DNA of 40,924 nt from NCBI GenBank assembly GCA_910575585.1, contig CAJTGF010000045.1, positions 2,822 through 43,745 on the forward strand, in the 5' to 3' direction. The stretch is from Clostridiaceae bacterium (GTDB taxonomy: Bacteria; Bacillota; Clostridia; Lachnospirales; Lachnospiraceae). The notes under the pieces were generated by a model that worked only from the letters and a program-made list of their open reading frames with translations, did no database searches and was not told the DNA's origin. Numbering within the stretch: the first letter of the stretch is position 1; each line of letters starts with the position of its first letter. Positions 14,820 to 22,842 of the stretch are shown piece by piece. Both the position numbers and the translations under genes were made by a program.

Positions 14820-15839
14820 TTATTTCATATCGTATACGCCGGGAATCTCCAGCTCCTTTTTCTCTATGGAATTGGATAAATAACGGAATGTTCCATCATC
14901 AAAGGGCTGGACGGTTATGATGTTGGTAAACGCACAGTCGGAGTTATAATCCGGCCATACCCCATCTACAAAGAGGGTCAGCGTTCCGTCCGGGTTCTCC
15001 TTATCCCCCACCACTTCCCCAAAAGGCGGATACGAGCTGGAAAAGATTATTTCATACGGATAGCTGTCTGTGTCTGCGCGGTAACCGCATATCTCCCTTA
15101 TCCGTTCCTTTGTGACTGGAAAATGCGTGGTCATGATCCGTTCATATACCTCTGCAGGTATCTCCCCGTTTTCCGGCCGCAGAATCTCTCCCGTATCCAT
15201 GCGGTACAGGTCCTCAAACATACATGGCATCAGGATATCCTCCACGTTGCTGCTGTCCCAGTCCGTTACAAGGACATTGTAATTGACATAGCTAAGTCCG
15301 TCCAGATATTTTTCTGTCAACTCCCTGCACCGGTCAGAAAGCGGGGCTGCCCGCCAGAACTGGCGCAGGCTGGAATGATAGAGCTGTACCGTATAGGCGT
15401 AAATGAAATATCCCTTTTCTGTCAGTTTTATCTCCGCAATATCACTGACAGCAGTTGATATGATTTCCGGTACGCCCCTTCCCTCCATCCGATCTGTACA
15501 TAAAAGGTCTGCAGGTTTCCTCTCCTGTGTATAAATGTATAAGCACCGATCAGCCCATCCAGATTCACGTCAAAAATAGTAACCAGGCTGTCCTGCCCTT
15601 TTTAATAAGCAGAATAAAAGTCCCGGACACTGTTATGGTTTTCCATATTTGCCCCGTCAGTAACGCTTACATATCCGGCCTCTCTCAGCATGGATACTAC
15701 CCGGTTCCTGGGATTCTTCCGGCTGCTTTCGGCCTTTGTCCTCCTTGAAGCCTGTAAAGAAGCTCCCGGTTGCCACTGTCAAACATAACAGGATAAGCAA
15801 GAAACCTCCCTTTCTGAACAACTGCTTTAAATCTTCCAA
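14820..15839 (-). pseudogene. DUF6070-like protein, degraded (second copy)
   Basis: Translation starts at a TTG (15839) whose preceding TAG is the stop of the intact copy. It gives a membrane helix (GGFLLILLCLTVATGSFFTG). The frame is then lost near 15700. A second frame continues as VVSMLREAGYVSVTDGAN, is interrupted by an in-frame TAA, goes on to TIFDVNLDGLIGAYTF, and a further shift near 15485 leads into the long C-terminal part (SDRCRELTEKYLDGLSYVNY and later NPDGTLTLFVDGVWPDYNSD). These parts line up in order with the intact neighbour. At least two frameshifts and one stop make it a pseudogene. Confidence 0.75.
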
Positions 15840-17087
15840 CTAATCATCCCCTCCATATACTTCCTTCCACTGGTCCTCTGTCAGCCGGTCCGAATGCCAC
15901 CACAGCTCACAGCCGCCCTCCGGAAAAATAATCTGATTGGATACATACTGAAAACCTCCATCGTCAAGGGAACGGACCACGGTTTTGTGGGTATACACCC
16001 TGGAGGTGTTTTCCTCCGGGTATACGGCATTCACAGTCAAAGTTAACGTTCCGTCATCATTTTCCGTATAACTGACCACCTCCGGATATGGGATATCCGG
16101 ATATTCAACCTCATAAAACCCTCTCGACCTGTATTCATAAGTCTGATCCTCCGGGATATAGGCGGCCTTCCTATGCAGCTCCTCGTGATCAATTTGCAAA
16201 TGACGCTCAATGACATGTTCAAATACATCTGCCGGTATCCTGTAAACAGTCCCGGCGTCTAAATCATCATCCGGCGTAAAAGGAATCGGCTGCTTATAGA
16301 TATCCGGGTAGAACCTGTCGAATAAATCATAAAAATCCAGATTCCCAAAATCCTGTTCACTCCAGTCCGTAAGGAAAAGATTATTTCCCCCATACCCTAC
16401 CGGCAGCAAATACTGTCGGTTTAATTCCCTGCACGTTTCATCCAGCGGCTCAACCCTCAGCGCCGTATGTTCCGGTTCATCACTGAGGGAAAACACGTAA
16501 TAGCTTTCGGAAAAATAACTTCCCTCAAACAGCAGGTAGCCTTCTTCCGTATATTCCCACGATTCTGCCGGATAGCTTACGGTACTTAAGTTTTTCAGAA
16601 TCCCATTGCTATACTGATAATATCCTCTGGTTACGTTTACTGCTCCCTCTGCTGTATGAAGGTCATACTTTATAAATCCGCCGGAGCTGGTGACTACGAT
16701 TATGGTAAGTTTGTCATCCTGCGCTTCCTCTACGGATCTGCAAAAGCGTAAAACCTGTTCCGAACCGACCATGTCAATCTGATTTTCTTCGTCCACCACA
16801 GCATAACCACGTTCTCCAATCCGTTCAACCATGCGTCTTGTCACTTCCAGCTCTCCAACCGTTCCCATTTCTACTGCCTGTTCATAAATATCACGATAAA
16901 GCTCTGCAATGGATTCCCCATCGGAATCACGGTTTTCTCCCATTTGTTCCTTTTCCGAATATTCTTCTCTGACTTCTGCATTTTGCGGTATCTTCTGATT
17001 TTCCTCTGCCTTTTTGCCGCATCCGGATACTATAAAAAGAAGGACACCTGCAGCAATAAACAGTTTTTGTTTTCCCATGTTTTTCAT
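15840..17087 (-). CDS. DUF6070-like lipoprotein (intact copy)
   Basis: This 415-residue protein begins with a lipoprotein signal (LFIAAGVLLFIVSGCGKK, lipidation Cys23), so it is exported and anchored outside the membrane. An acidic, glutamine-rich linker follows, then a large domain of unknown function. Its C-terminal part carries the repeated element of the family (ENDDGTLTLTVNAVYPEEN, VYTHKTVVRSLDDGGFQYVS). I assign DUF6070 from memory of similar Lachnospiraceae lipoproteins, so the number needs checking. ATG 17087 follows AGGTGG at ten bases; in-frame starts at 17111 and 17078 are alternatives. Two decayed paralogues follow on the same strand. The substrate or ligand is unknown. Confidence 0.7.
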   Translation of the reverse strand: MKNMGKQKLFIAAGVLLFIVSGCGKKAEENQKIPQNAEVREEYSEKEQMGENRDSDGESIAELYRDIYEQAVEMGTVGELEVTRRMVERIGERGYAVVDEENQIDMVGSEQVLRFCRSVEEAQDDKLTIIVVTSSGGFIKYDLHTAEGAVNVTRGYYQYSNGILKNLSTVSYPAESWEYTEEGYLLFEGSYFSESYYVFSLSDEPEHTALRVEPLDETCRELNRQYLLPVGYGGNNLFLTDWSEQDFGNLDFYDLFDRFYPDIYKQPIPFTPDDDLDAGTVYRIPADVFEHVIERHLQIDHEELHRKAAYIPEDQTYEYRSRGFYEVEYPDIPYPEVVSYTENDDGTLTLTVNAVYPEENTSRVYTHKTVVRSLDDGGFQYVSNQIIFPEGGCELWWHSDRLTEDQWKEVYGGDD

Positions 17088-17208
17088 CTCTGTCAGACCA
17101 CCTTTTATCAATATCTTTTATTTAAGAATTCCCGCCATGCGCAGCAGATACCCGGCATTTGTGGTAGTGCGGTGCCCCACATTTTGGCAGCAGAGAAGCA
17201 TTGCACAT

Positions 17209-17301
17209 CTATTTATCCGGCTGGGTTACGACAAGACAAACCTGATGCCCTGCCATAATCAGAGCTTCCAGTATCTCCACATCCTTTCGAGTACTGATTT
17301 T
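17209..17301 (-). pseudogene. fmt: Methionyl-tRNA formyltransferase N-terminal scrap
   Basis: Thirty codons before TAG read KISTRKDVEILEALIMAGH then QVCLVVTQPDK. The segment ILEALIMAGH...VVTQPDK matches the N-terminal Rossmann part of Fmt, which normally continues PKGRG. No start codon and no further Fmt sequence is present. The scrap overlaps the end of the DUF6144-like/GNAT gene by a few bases. The rest of the 17112-17302 gap shows no gene I trust. Confidence 0.5.
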
Positions 17302-17302
17302 C

Positions 17303-18832
17303 TTATACAGGGATATCATACTGCATGATGATGTTATGGAAACAGTCATGGAACCCCAGTTTTCTGTAGAGTTCAACGGCTTCTTCCGAACCGCTGAGCG
17401 TAACTGCTCTTACTCCGTTTTCAAAAAGCTCCCCAAGTGTCTGCGAGCATAACGAAATTGCCGCTTTCCTCCTGCGGTATTCCTGTAAGGTGGAAACAAA
17501 TTCCAGAGACGCCGTATCCCCTGTCTGGATTGTGGAGGCCGTGGATACCGGCTTCCCATCCATCTCGCACAGATAAAACCGGAGATTCTCTTTTTCAAGC
17601 CAGACAGCATAATGCTCTGCGTCAATCATTTCCCATCCGTGGAGGGCGGTATTTACCACATCCACCCATATCCGGAAATCCTCCTTTGTACGAACCCTTC
17701 TGCATATCACATCCCCATCCGCGGGAAAGTATGGCCGGAAATCATTTTTATGAAGGAGCATTCCCGGCTCTGGTCCCTCTGCCTGGGACGAAAGATTCTG
17801 GAAGCCTTTGGATTCCAGCAGCGGAATGACGTTCCAGGGTGTAGCATCCGGCGTAATGATCCACCGCTGCGGAACTGTCCCCGACCGGATACCCTCGATC
17901 ATCGGCTCCAGTTCCTCCTCCCATGATTTCTCATGGAGTTTTACATGAAAAACCAGGGAAGGGCCTTTTTCCCCCTCCTTCGGCATAATCCATTCCACCA
18001 TGCCTTCCTGAAGTCCAACAATGCCAGAGAGGGAAAAAGTACGGTAATAATTGTAATATCCGTTTATAACCATTTCTTTCTCTCTTTCCCTCACAAAGCT
18101 GTCCATGATGTCTTCCGGTATAGTGATTTCATACTCGCAGGTCATATCCCCGTTCAACGCGGAATGCACGACCCTCCCCCCCAGTTCTCTTCCCAGAAAA
18201 GCTTCCGTAAAATTCATGACATGCCCCAGACTGCAATGGCACAACACTGGAGAAACCACAGAATCGGACAGGATAGATTCCTTTGCAAAAGGACAGTGGC
18301 AGGCATGGTATCGCTTCATCCTGTTATCCGCTGTCTTCAGGTATTCGTTCATATTACACGGGAACGCCATGCAGTACAGCTTATTCCCTTTTCTGACAGG
18401 GGCCAGCATGGACGGATTCTGCCTGATAAACTCCAGCACCTCATCCGTTATATCCTGGCCGTAAAAATCTTTCTTTTCCCGGTTCAGTTCCTCAAAATGA
18501 TTCATTTCATCATCCTGATGTTTCTGGAGAAATACATCCAGGTCCCCAATTTTCAGAAATTTTTCACGCGCCCAGACAGACTGTGAAGGGTGAAGCCCGT
18601 GCCTTACCCGGCAGAGTATCTTTTCTACGGTTTTTATGTCTGCCATCCTCTCAAACCGCTCTATGAAAAGGTACATGTTACGGCACTGGCAGCTGCACTC
18701 GGATTCTATGTCCGGCAGGGTAAGCCCGTCTGTAAGTTCCTTCCAGAATTTCTCTCCCAGTTCCGCGCAGATTTCCCTCTGAAATGTGCTGAGCCCAAAT
18801 TTTTCGTCATAATTTATATTTGTATCTCCCAT
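17303..18832 (-). CDS. Fusion of a cysteine-rich DUF6144-like domain and a GNAT acetyltransferase
   Basis: This 509-residue protein has an N-terminal half (about 35-240) rich in Cys and His: SECSCQCRN, YHACHCPFAKE, SPVLCHCSLGHVMNF and then ALNGDMTCEYEITIP. This is the pattern I associate with DUF6144 and thiazoline-hydrolase-like proteins. The C-terminal half is acetyltransferase-like, from about 260. Its clear GNAT core is at 380-509: TASLEFVSTLQEYRRRKAAI (acetyl-CoA loop R-R-R-K-A-A) and AVELYRKLGFHDC. GGGAGGAG sits before ATG 18832. It is the third gene of a minus-strand series. Domain boundaries are approximate, the DUF number is from memory, and the joint reaction is unknown. Confidence 0.7.
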   Translation of the reverse strand: MGDTNINYDEKFGLSTFQREICAELGEKFWKELTDGLTLPDIESECSCQCRNMYLFIERFERMADIKTVEKILCRVRHGLHPSQSVWAREKFLKIGDLDVFLQKHQDDEMNHFEELNREKKDFYGQDITDEVLEFIRQNPSMLAPVRKGNKLYCMAFPCNMNEYLKTADNRMKRYHACHCPFAKESILSDSVVSPVLCHCSLGHVMNFTEAFLGRELGGRVVHSALNGDMTCEYEITIPEDIMDSFVREREKEMVINGYYNYYRTFSLSGIVGLQEGMVEWIMPKEGEKGPSLVFHVKLHEKSWEEELEPMIEGIRSGTVPQRWIITPDATPWNVIPLLESKGFQNLSSQAEGPEPGMLLHKNDFRPYFPADGDVICRRVRTKEDFRIWVDVVNTALHGWEMIDAEHYAVWLEKENLRFYLCEMDGKPVSTASTIQTGDTASLEFVSTLQEYRRRKAAISLCSQTLGELFENGVRAVTLSGSEEAVELYRKLGFHDCFHNIIMQYDIPV

Positions 18833-18894
18833 GTATCTCTCCTCCCATTTTCATATACTGAACGGCATAATTAAATTACGCACTTCTTTTCCAG

Positions 18895-19353
18895 TCAGTC
18901 AAGTGGAAAATCCAGTTGCATTTCATCCTTTCGGAAGTTAAATCCCAATTTTTCATAAAGCCGTCTGCCCTGTTTTGTAGCGCCCAGACATACCCGGCCC
19001 GCACCCCACTCTTTGGCGGACTGCAGACATTTTACTACCATCTGCTGAGCCAGACCCTGCCTGCGGTAATGGGGATGGGTATATACATTGTGAAGAAACC
19101 CAACCCGTCCGCTGGGGTTCTCCAAAACAGGCAATTCTTCTACCAGCGAGAGCATAGCACAGGAAACAATCTTTCCCTCGTCCTCCGCTAACCAGACTAC
19201 ACATGTACCCACGGACAAATGCTTTCGCAGATATCCCTCCACAGCCTTGGCAAAAAGTTCACTGCCCCGGGTACCTTTTACTGTTTCTTGAAACTGTCTG
19301 CGCACTTCTATCAGCCGATCCACATCTTCTACATCCGCTTTATGTATGACCAT
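18895..19353 (-). CDS. GNAT family N-acetyltransferase
   Basis: This protein of about 152 residues has a complete GNAT layout: MVIHKADVEDVDRLIEV at the start, WLAEDEGKIVSCAMLSL (strands 2-3), LHNVYTHPHYRRQGLAQQMV with acetyl-CoA loop R-R-Q-G-L-A, and GRRLYEKLGFNFRKDEMQL at the end. A TTG at 19377 would add eight residues; no start has a strong ribosome site, and the family pattern favours ATG 19353. It lies between the DUF6033-like gene and the DUF6144-like/GNAT fusion on the same strand, with short gaps, so co-transcription is likely. The substrate cannot be predicted. Confidence 0.82.
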   Translation of the reverse strand: MVIHKADVEDVDRLIEVRRQFQETVKGTRGSELFAKAVEGYLRKHLSVGTCVVWLAEDEGKIVSCAMLSLVEELPVLENPSGRVGFLHNVYTHPHYRRQGLAQQMVVKCLQSAKEWGAGRVCLGATKQGRRLYEKLGFNFRKDEMQLDFPLD

Positions 19354-19391
19354 ATTACCCACACCCGCCTTCTTCAAAATGTCCGCAATCT

Positions 19392-20220
19392 TTATATTTT
19401 CTCTCTTTCAAACACGCTTTCGCTGAATATGTTTATGTTTTCTTCATAAGCATTTACGGTCCGTGTGATTCTACCTTCTGACTGGAAAACCACCGCATCA
19501 TCCCCATTTTGTATGCTCTTTGCAGGAAATGCCTGTAACCTTTGCCTGCTTGCCATCTGGTTTTTTAAATAATTCTCCTGTACCGCTGCCCGGTTCTCCT
19601 GTACCCTTTTCACTGCCTTACTCTCTATTTCCCCTATCAGTTCTTCCATCCTTTCATGGCGTTTCTCCCACCATGATTTTTCATTGTCTGCAGAAAGTGG
19701 TGAACCGTCCTTTACAGGTATCCCTTCGCCATGGCACTGTTCAGGTGTCGCCCCGATGACCTGATAGCCAATCATCCTGGAACCCATGATTCCGGTACCG
19801 GAATACATTTTCCTAACCATTCCTAATACTGTTTTTTCCCATTCCGGATCTGATTTCATTCTTTCAAAACATTCCTCAGTAATTGTCAGTGCCCCGCCCA
19901 CGCAGGTAGAACGGTACCAGCCACTGACAGGCATAACCGACATTTCATTCATGAACCACTGCTTGTATTCGTCCATCGTCATTTCCTCTTTGGATTTACC
20001 GGAAAGGCTGTGGTCATATACAAACCCAAAATAACTCGGCGTCTGCGAAACCACCATATCCCCTTCCCATGGAGATAATCCGGACTTTTCTGCTGTCTCC
20101 TTTTCTTTTGCGGTTTTCTGCATACCCGCCGAAAAACTTCCCTTATCTGCTGCTTTTCTTCTGCTGCTTGTGCAGGGGGTACGGATTCATCCCTGCACCG
20201 CTCACGTTACCAATACTCAT
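19392..20220 (-). pseudogene. DUF6033-like protein with an N-terminal frameshift
   Basis: AAAGGAG lies six bases before ATG 20220, which opens MSIGNVSGAGMNPYPLHKQQ and reaches TAA after about 25 codons. Removing one A from the AAAA in the following AAGAAAAGC puts the reading into the long frame (ADKGSFSAGMQKTAKEKE and onward) that runs to 19392. It includes a conserved-looking centre (WEGDMVVSQTPSYFGFVYD, GALTITEECFERM, SGTGIMGSRMIGYQVIGATP) and a charged coiled C-terminus. Without the correction, translation could only begin internally at ATG 20123 with no good ribosome site. The DUF6033 label is from memory. Cause: mutation or a homopolymer read error. Confidence 0.65.
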
Positions 20221-20411
20221 ACCAGTCTCCTTTCTTGTACCCTCTGCGGTTAAAAAGCCGGAAAACGTACTCCTATTATCACCCTGTTGACCGATTTTGA
20301 GAAGACTCCGGGTTCTTATTCCACAAGTTCAATCTCAAAGAAATCTCAAGAATCATGGAAAGATATTTATATTGTAACCAGATAAAATGTTCTGAAATTC
20401 CCCTTTACCGC

Positions 20412-20445
20412 AAAAAGGACGGCCATCACAAACGATTGCCGCCCT
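20412..20445 (-). terminator. Intrinsic terminator of the 110-aa gene
   Basis: On the minus strand GGGCGGC pairs with GCCGTCC (one G-T), with an inner ATC/GAT extension, followed by TTTTTGC. It lies about 70 bp after the stop at 20514. The stretch 20221-20411 holds the leader of the DUF6033-like gene and no further gene I can support. Confidence 0.7.
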
Positions 20446-20513
20446 GCAATTATTTTCCTGTCCTATATCTGCTTCAAACCATTCAGGCGGAGAATTCCTT
20501 CCGTATCTCCGCT

Positions 20514-20846
20514 TTATTCCATCTTTTCCGGCCACTTTAACCCATCTGTTTCCCTTAATAATCCCATATGAAACAACACCTGCACGCAGTCCGCATATCC
20601 CTGGATATATGCCCTTCTCTCCTGAACAGACGCAAAGTCCTCCAGGCAGTCTTTCATTTTTTCCGCCTGATTCTGCTGCTCTGCAGATAAGGTTTTTAAA
20701 AATTCTTCCCACTCCGGCTCGGTTTCTTTCCAGACAGCCAGAGCCTCTTCATACTCCGGCGTGCGGATATAACTTTCCCTGTTCACATTCTCCCCGTTTA
20801 AGTTGCCCAGGAACTCAGCCATTTTCACCCACATATCATTTGACAT
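20514..20846 (-). CDS. Hypothetical protein, acidic helical, 110 aa
   Basis: I do not recognise this gene. The 110-residue product is acidic and mostly helical, with WVKMAEFLGNLNGENVNRE, TPEYEEALAVWKETEPEWEEF and YIQGYADCVQVLFHMGLL. It has no signal peptide or membrane segment. The second ATG (20846) was chosen because AAGGAG lies eight bases upstream of it but only two before the first (20852). It is divergent from the XRE regulator gene at 21013 and ends in a clear terminator, so it is probably a single-gene unit that the regulator could control through the inverted repeat between them. Confidence 0.65.
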   Translation of the reverse strand: MSNDMWVKMAEFLGNLNGENVNRESYIRTPEYEEALAVWKETEPEWEEFLKTLSAEQQNQAEKMKDCLEDFASVQERRAYIQGYADCVQVLFHMGLLRETDGLKWPEKME

Positions 20847-20948
20847 TTCCATTTCTCCTTCCTCATTCTTAATTTCAATTCCTGCATTTTCCGTATATTC
20901 CTATCTCCTGATGCACATTATATATGTTATAGGAGAACTTTTTCAACC

Positions 20949-20996
20949 ATAATCGCTTAATTATTGAAACTATAGCAGATAAAATTAAGCCATTAT
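20949..20996. promoter_or_regulatory. Inverted repeat upstream of the XRE regulator
   Basis: ATAATCGCTTAATT (20949-20962) and AATTAAGCCATTAT (20983-20996) are complementary at 13 of 14 positions, with centres 34 bp apart. They lie in the divergent region between the 110-aa gene and the XRE gene, just before the latter's GGAGG. An operator for the XRE protein is the likely role. Confidence 0.55.
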
Positions 20997-21012
20997 ACTT
21001 GGAGGTGAACGG

Positions 21013-21357
21013 ATGGACGACTTATTAAAACAGATTGGAAACCGGATACTTCATCGCAGGAAGCAGCTCCGGATGACACAGGAAGAACTGTCTGAAAAGG
21101 CAGGTATCACCCCTCAGACCGTTTCTTCCGCAGAACTTGGCAAAAAGGCGCTGCGCCCGGAAAATATCATCCGGGTCTGTTCCGCACTGGATATCAGCAC
21201 CGATTACCTGCTTCTCGGAGAAGTGAATGCCAGTGACCACTGGACCCTGATTTCCAGAATCTCAAATCTGCATCCCGCACAATACCGTCATCTCGAAGAT
21301 ATTATCAACAGCTTTATCTCCGCCTTGGAGGTGCGTGAAACACAAAAAAGTAAATAG
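21013..21357 (+). CDS. XRE family HTH transcriptional regulator
   Basis: This 114-residue protein has a Cro/C1-type helix-turn-helix at about 8-65: IGNRILHRRKQLRMTQEELS, KAGITPQTVSSAELGKKALR and NIIRVCSALDISTDYLLLG. The final 45 residues are helical and may dimerise. GGAGGTGAACGG precedes ATG 21013. It is the only plus-strand gene between 14.4 and 40.9 kb. It runs convergently to the parR-like gene and divergently from the 110-aa gene. A near-perfect inverted repeat just upstream is a likely binding site, so it probably regulates itself and the neighbour. It may be the element's maintenance regulator. Confidence 0.88.
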   Translation: MDDLLKQIGNRILHRRKQLRMTQEELSEKAGITPQTVSSAELGKKALRPENIIRVCSALDISTDYLLLGEVNASDHWTLISRISNLHPAQYRHLEDIINSFISALEVRETQKSK

Positions 21358-21372
21358 TTCTCCCCATGTTAA

Positions 21373-21777
21373 TCAGTTACTCCGAAATGCTGACATAGTA
21401 TCTGCAATCAGTGCTCGTGTTGCCTGATCCATCTCTTTTGGCGGATATTCTCCATCCGGTTTCTTCTCCGACTTGAAAGCGCCCTGTTTCCATATAGTTT
21501 CACTTTTTATCTCTGTTTTATCCTCTGTCTGCCTGACATTTTCCTTACGGCCAAGAATCTCCGCAACGATTTCTTCGATTGCCGCCCTATCTATAGTCTG
21601 GGGAATGGCAATATCCGGTGTTTCCGGGCAGTTGATATAGTGGAGGACCGCATTCACAAGAAACTGTGCTTTGCTGCGCGGCCCCTGTTTTTCCAGCAGA
21701 CGAATCACGGCGTCATGGGCCGGATCATTTTCATTGAATTTGATACAGAACCGCTCCCGGTCTTTCTTTCCACCCAT
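21373..21777 (-). CDS. ParR-like centromere-binding protein
   Basis: This 134-residue protein is encoded directly after the ParM-like ATPase and overlaps its end, with AGGTGA four bases before ATG 21777. The N-terminal part (DRERFCIKFNENDPAHDAVI, then RLLEKQGPRSKAQFLVNAVL) has the layout of the small ribbon-helix-helix ParR-type adaptors that bind a centromere and join it to ParM filaments. The C-terminal half is polar and low in complexity, as in ParR proteins, where it contacts ParM. The call rests on gene order plus this weak sequence resemblance. No iterated centromere site was found next to it. Confidence 0.6.
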   Translation of the reverse strand: MGGKKDRERFCIKFNENDPAHDAVIRLLEKQGPRSKAQFLVNAVLHYINCPETPDIAIPQTIDRAAIEEIVAEILGRKENVRQTEDKTEIKSETIWKQGAFKSEKKPDGEYPPKEMDQATRALIADTMSAFRSN

Positions 21778-21781
21778 AAGC

Positions 21782-22696
21782 TCACCTGCCTGCCGTTTCC
21801 ATCTTATAGAGAAATTCATATCCCTTTGCATTGGCATTGATATCCTCCACAAATAAAGCATTCCCCACCTTCCCGGAAGCTTCAATCTGTCGGCGCAGAA
21901 GAATGGCGCCGCCCCCCACAAATACCACTATGCCGGACATCAGATCCAGCATACGCTCCCGCAGGCTGTTTGCCAGGTCATTTACAAAATCCTGCGCCAG
22001 CTTTTCTACAAGGGTGTAGACTTTCGGGGCATAGGTGCTCTCACCGTTCTTTAAGATACCGTCAATATCCGTTTCTTCCAGCAGGATGTCAAATTCCGAG
22101 TTGGCTTTCGTCCGAATCCGGTTATAGAGCAGGATCACTCCGTTTTCCAGGGAATCGCAGATACTCAGATCCGCCCGCCCGGAACGCATCATCAGGTAGT
22201 CTGCCGTAAACCCGCCGATATCTACGATAAGCACCCTCGGCTTGTCCAGCAGCCTGTCCATCATGGTCACGGCCGCCGCAAAAGCCTGGGGATAGCAGCG
22301 CACATCCTCAATGTAAATGGTGTACGGATTGTCACGATACTGGAAGTTTACAATGCCCCTGCCTGAAAAATACCGTATAAAAGACTGGTTTTGCGCCCCG
22401 TAATGAGCCGGCGGAAGCCCCACGGCCAGAGACACATGCACCACTTCCTCTCCATATCCTCCTTTTAAATGGAGTTCCTCGGCGATACCAAATAAGGTCA
22501 GGATAAAAAAGCGGTCGTCCTCCGTCTTATCCCTCTTATAAGGAATCCTCTGGTTTGACAGCGTGTAAAACCGATTCTGATATTCCAGAATGTCGCTGCC
22601 AAAAGGCTTTGTGATGCTCTCCATCAGCCCGGACACGAAGGGCGGACAGTGGATCGTCTTCATCTGTTTGTTTCCATGGTCGATTGCAATTAACAT
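21782..22696 (-). CDS. ParM/StbA-like actin-type ATPase for plasmid segregation
   Basis: This 304-residue protein has the actin-fold nucleotide signatures: phosphate-1 IAIDHGNKQMKT at the N-terminus, phosphate-2 VLIVDIGGFTADYLMM near 165, and adenosine motif GIVVFVGGGAILL near 265. Such filament-forming ATPases push sister copies of low-copy plasmids or replicating elements apart. A strong terminator separates it from the upstream genes, so it should have its own promoter. The ParR-like partner overlaps its stop. Its presence suggests that the element exists, at least at times, as a free replicating circle. The ATG at 22696 follows AAAGGAGATGG. Confidence 0.85.
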   Translation of the reverse strand: MLIAIDHGNKQMKTIHCPPFVSGLMESITKPFGSDILEYQNRFYTLSNQRIPYKRDKTEDDRFFILTLFGIAEELHLKGGYGEEVVHVSLAVGLPPAHYGAQNQSFIRYFSGRGIVNFQYRDNPYTIYIEDVRCYPQAFAAAVTMMDRLLDKPRVLIVDIGGFTADYLMMRSGRADLSICDSLENGVILLYNRIRTKANSEFDILLEETDIDGILKNGESTYAPKVYTLVEKLAQDFVNDLANSLRERMLDLMSGIVVFVGGGAILLRRQIEASGKVGNALFVEDINANAKGYEFLYKMETAGR

Positions 22697-22729
22697 ACTT
22701 TTCCATCTCCTTTTTTCCTTTATACTTAT

Positions 22730-22759
22730 TCTTTACGCATTGAATACGTCTTTTTTCAA
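22730..22759 (-). promoter_or_regulatory. Possible parM promoter
   Basis: On the minus strand TTGAAA (22754-22759) is followed 18 bp later by TAAAGA (22730-22735). It lies between the terminator at 22768-22815 and the parM start, where a promoter is expected. The match is modest. Confidence 0.35.
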
Positions 22760-22767
22760 CAAAAAAT

Positions 22768-22815
22768 AAAAAAACAGGACCGACAGCGTATGTTTCTGCC
22801 GAATCCTGTTTTTTT
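22768..22815. terminator. Strong terminator between the ligase-side genes and parM
   Basis: AAAACAGGA pairs with TCCTGTTTT with an inner CGACAG/CTGCCG helix, and T runs stand on both sides, so it can work in either direction. It ends minus-strand transcription from the ligase and 208-aa genes. Confidence 0.85.
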
Positions 22816-22842
22816 ACACCTTAACTTGTCCTGTCCATCCGG

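Noticed and set aside
20353-20712. Minus-strand frame overlapping the 110-aa gene
   Set aside because: It runs through the terminator at 20412-20445 and lies in another frame of a better-supported gene.
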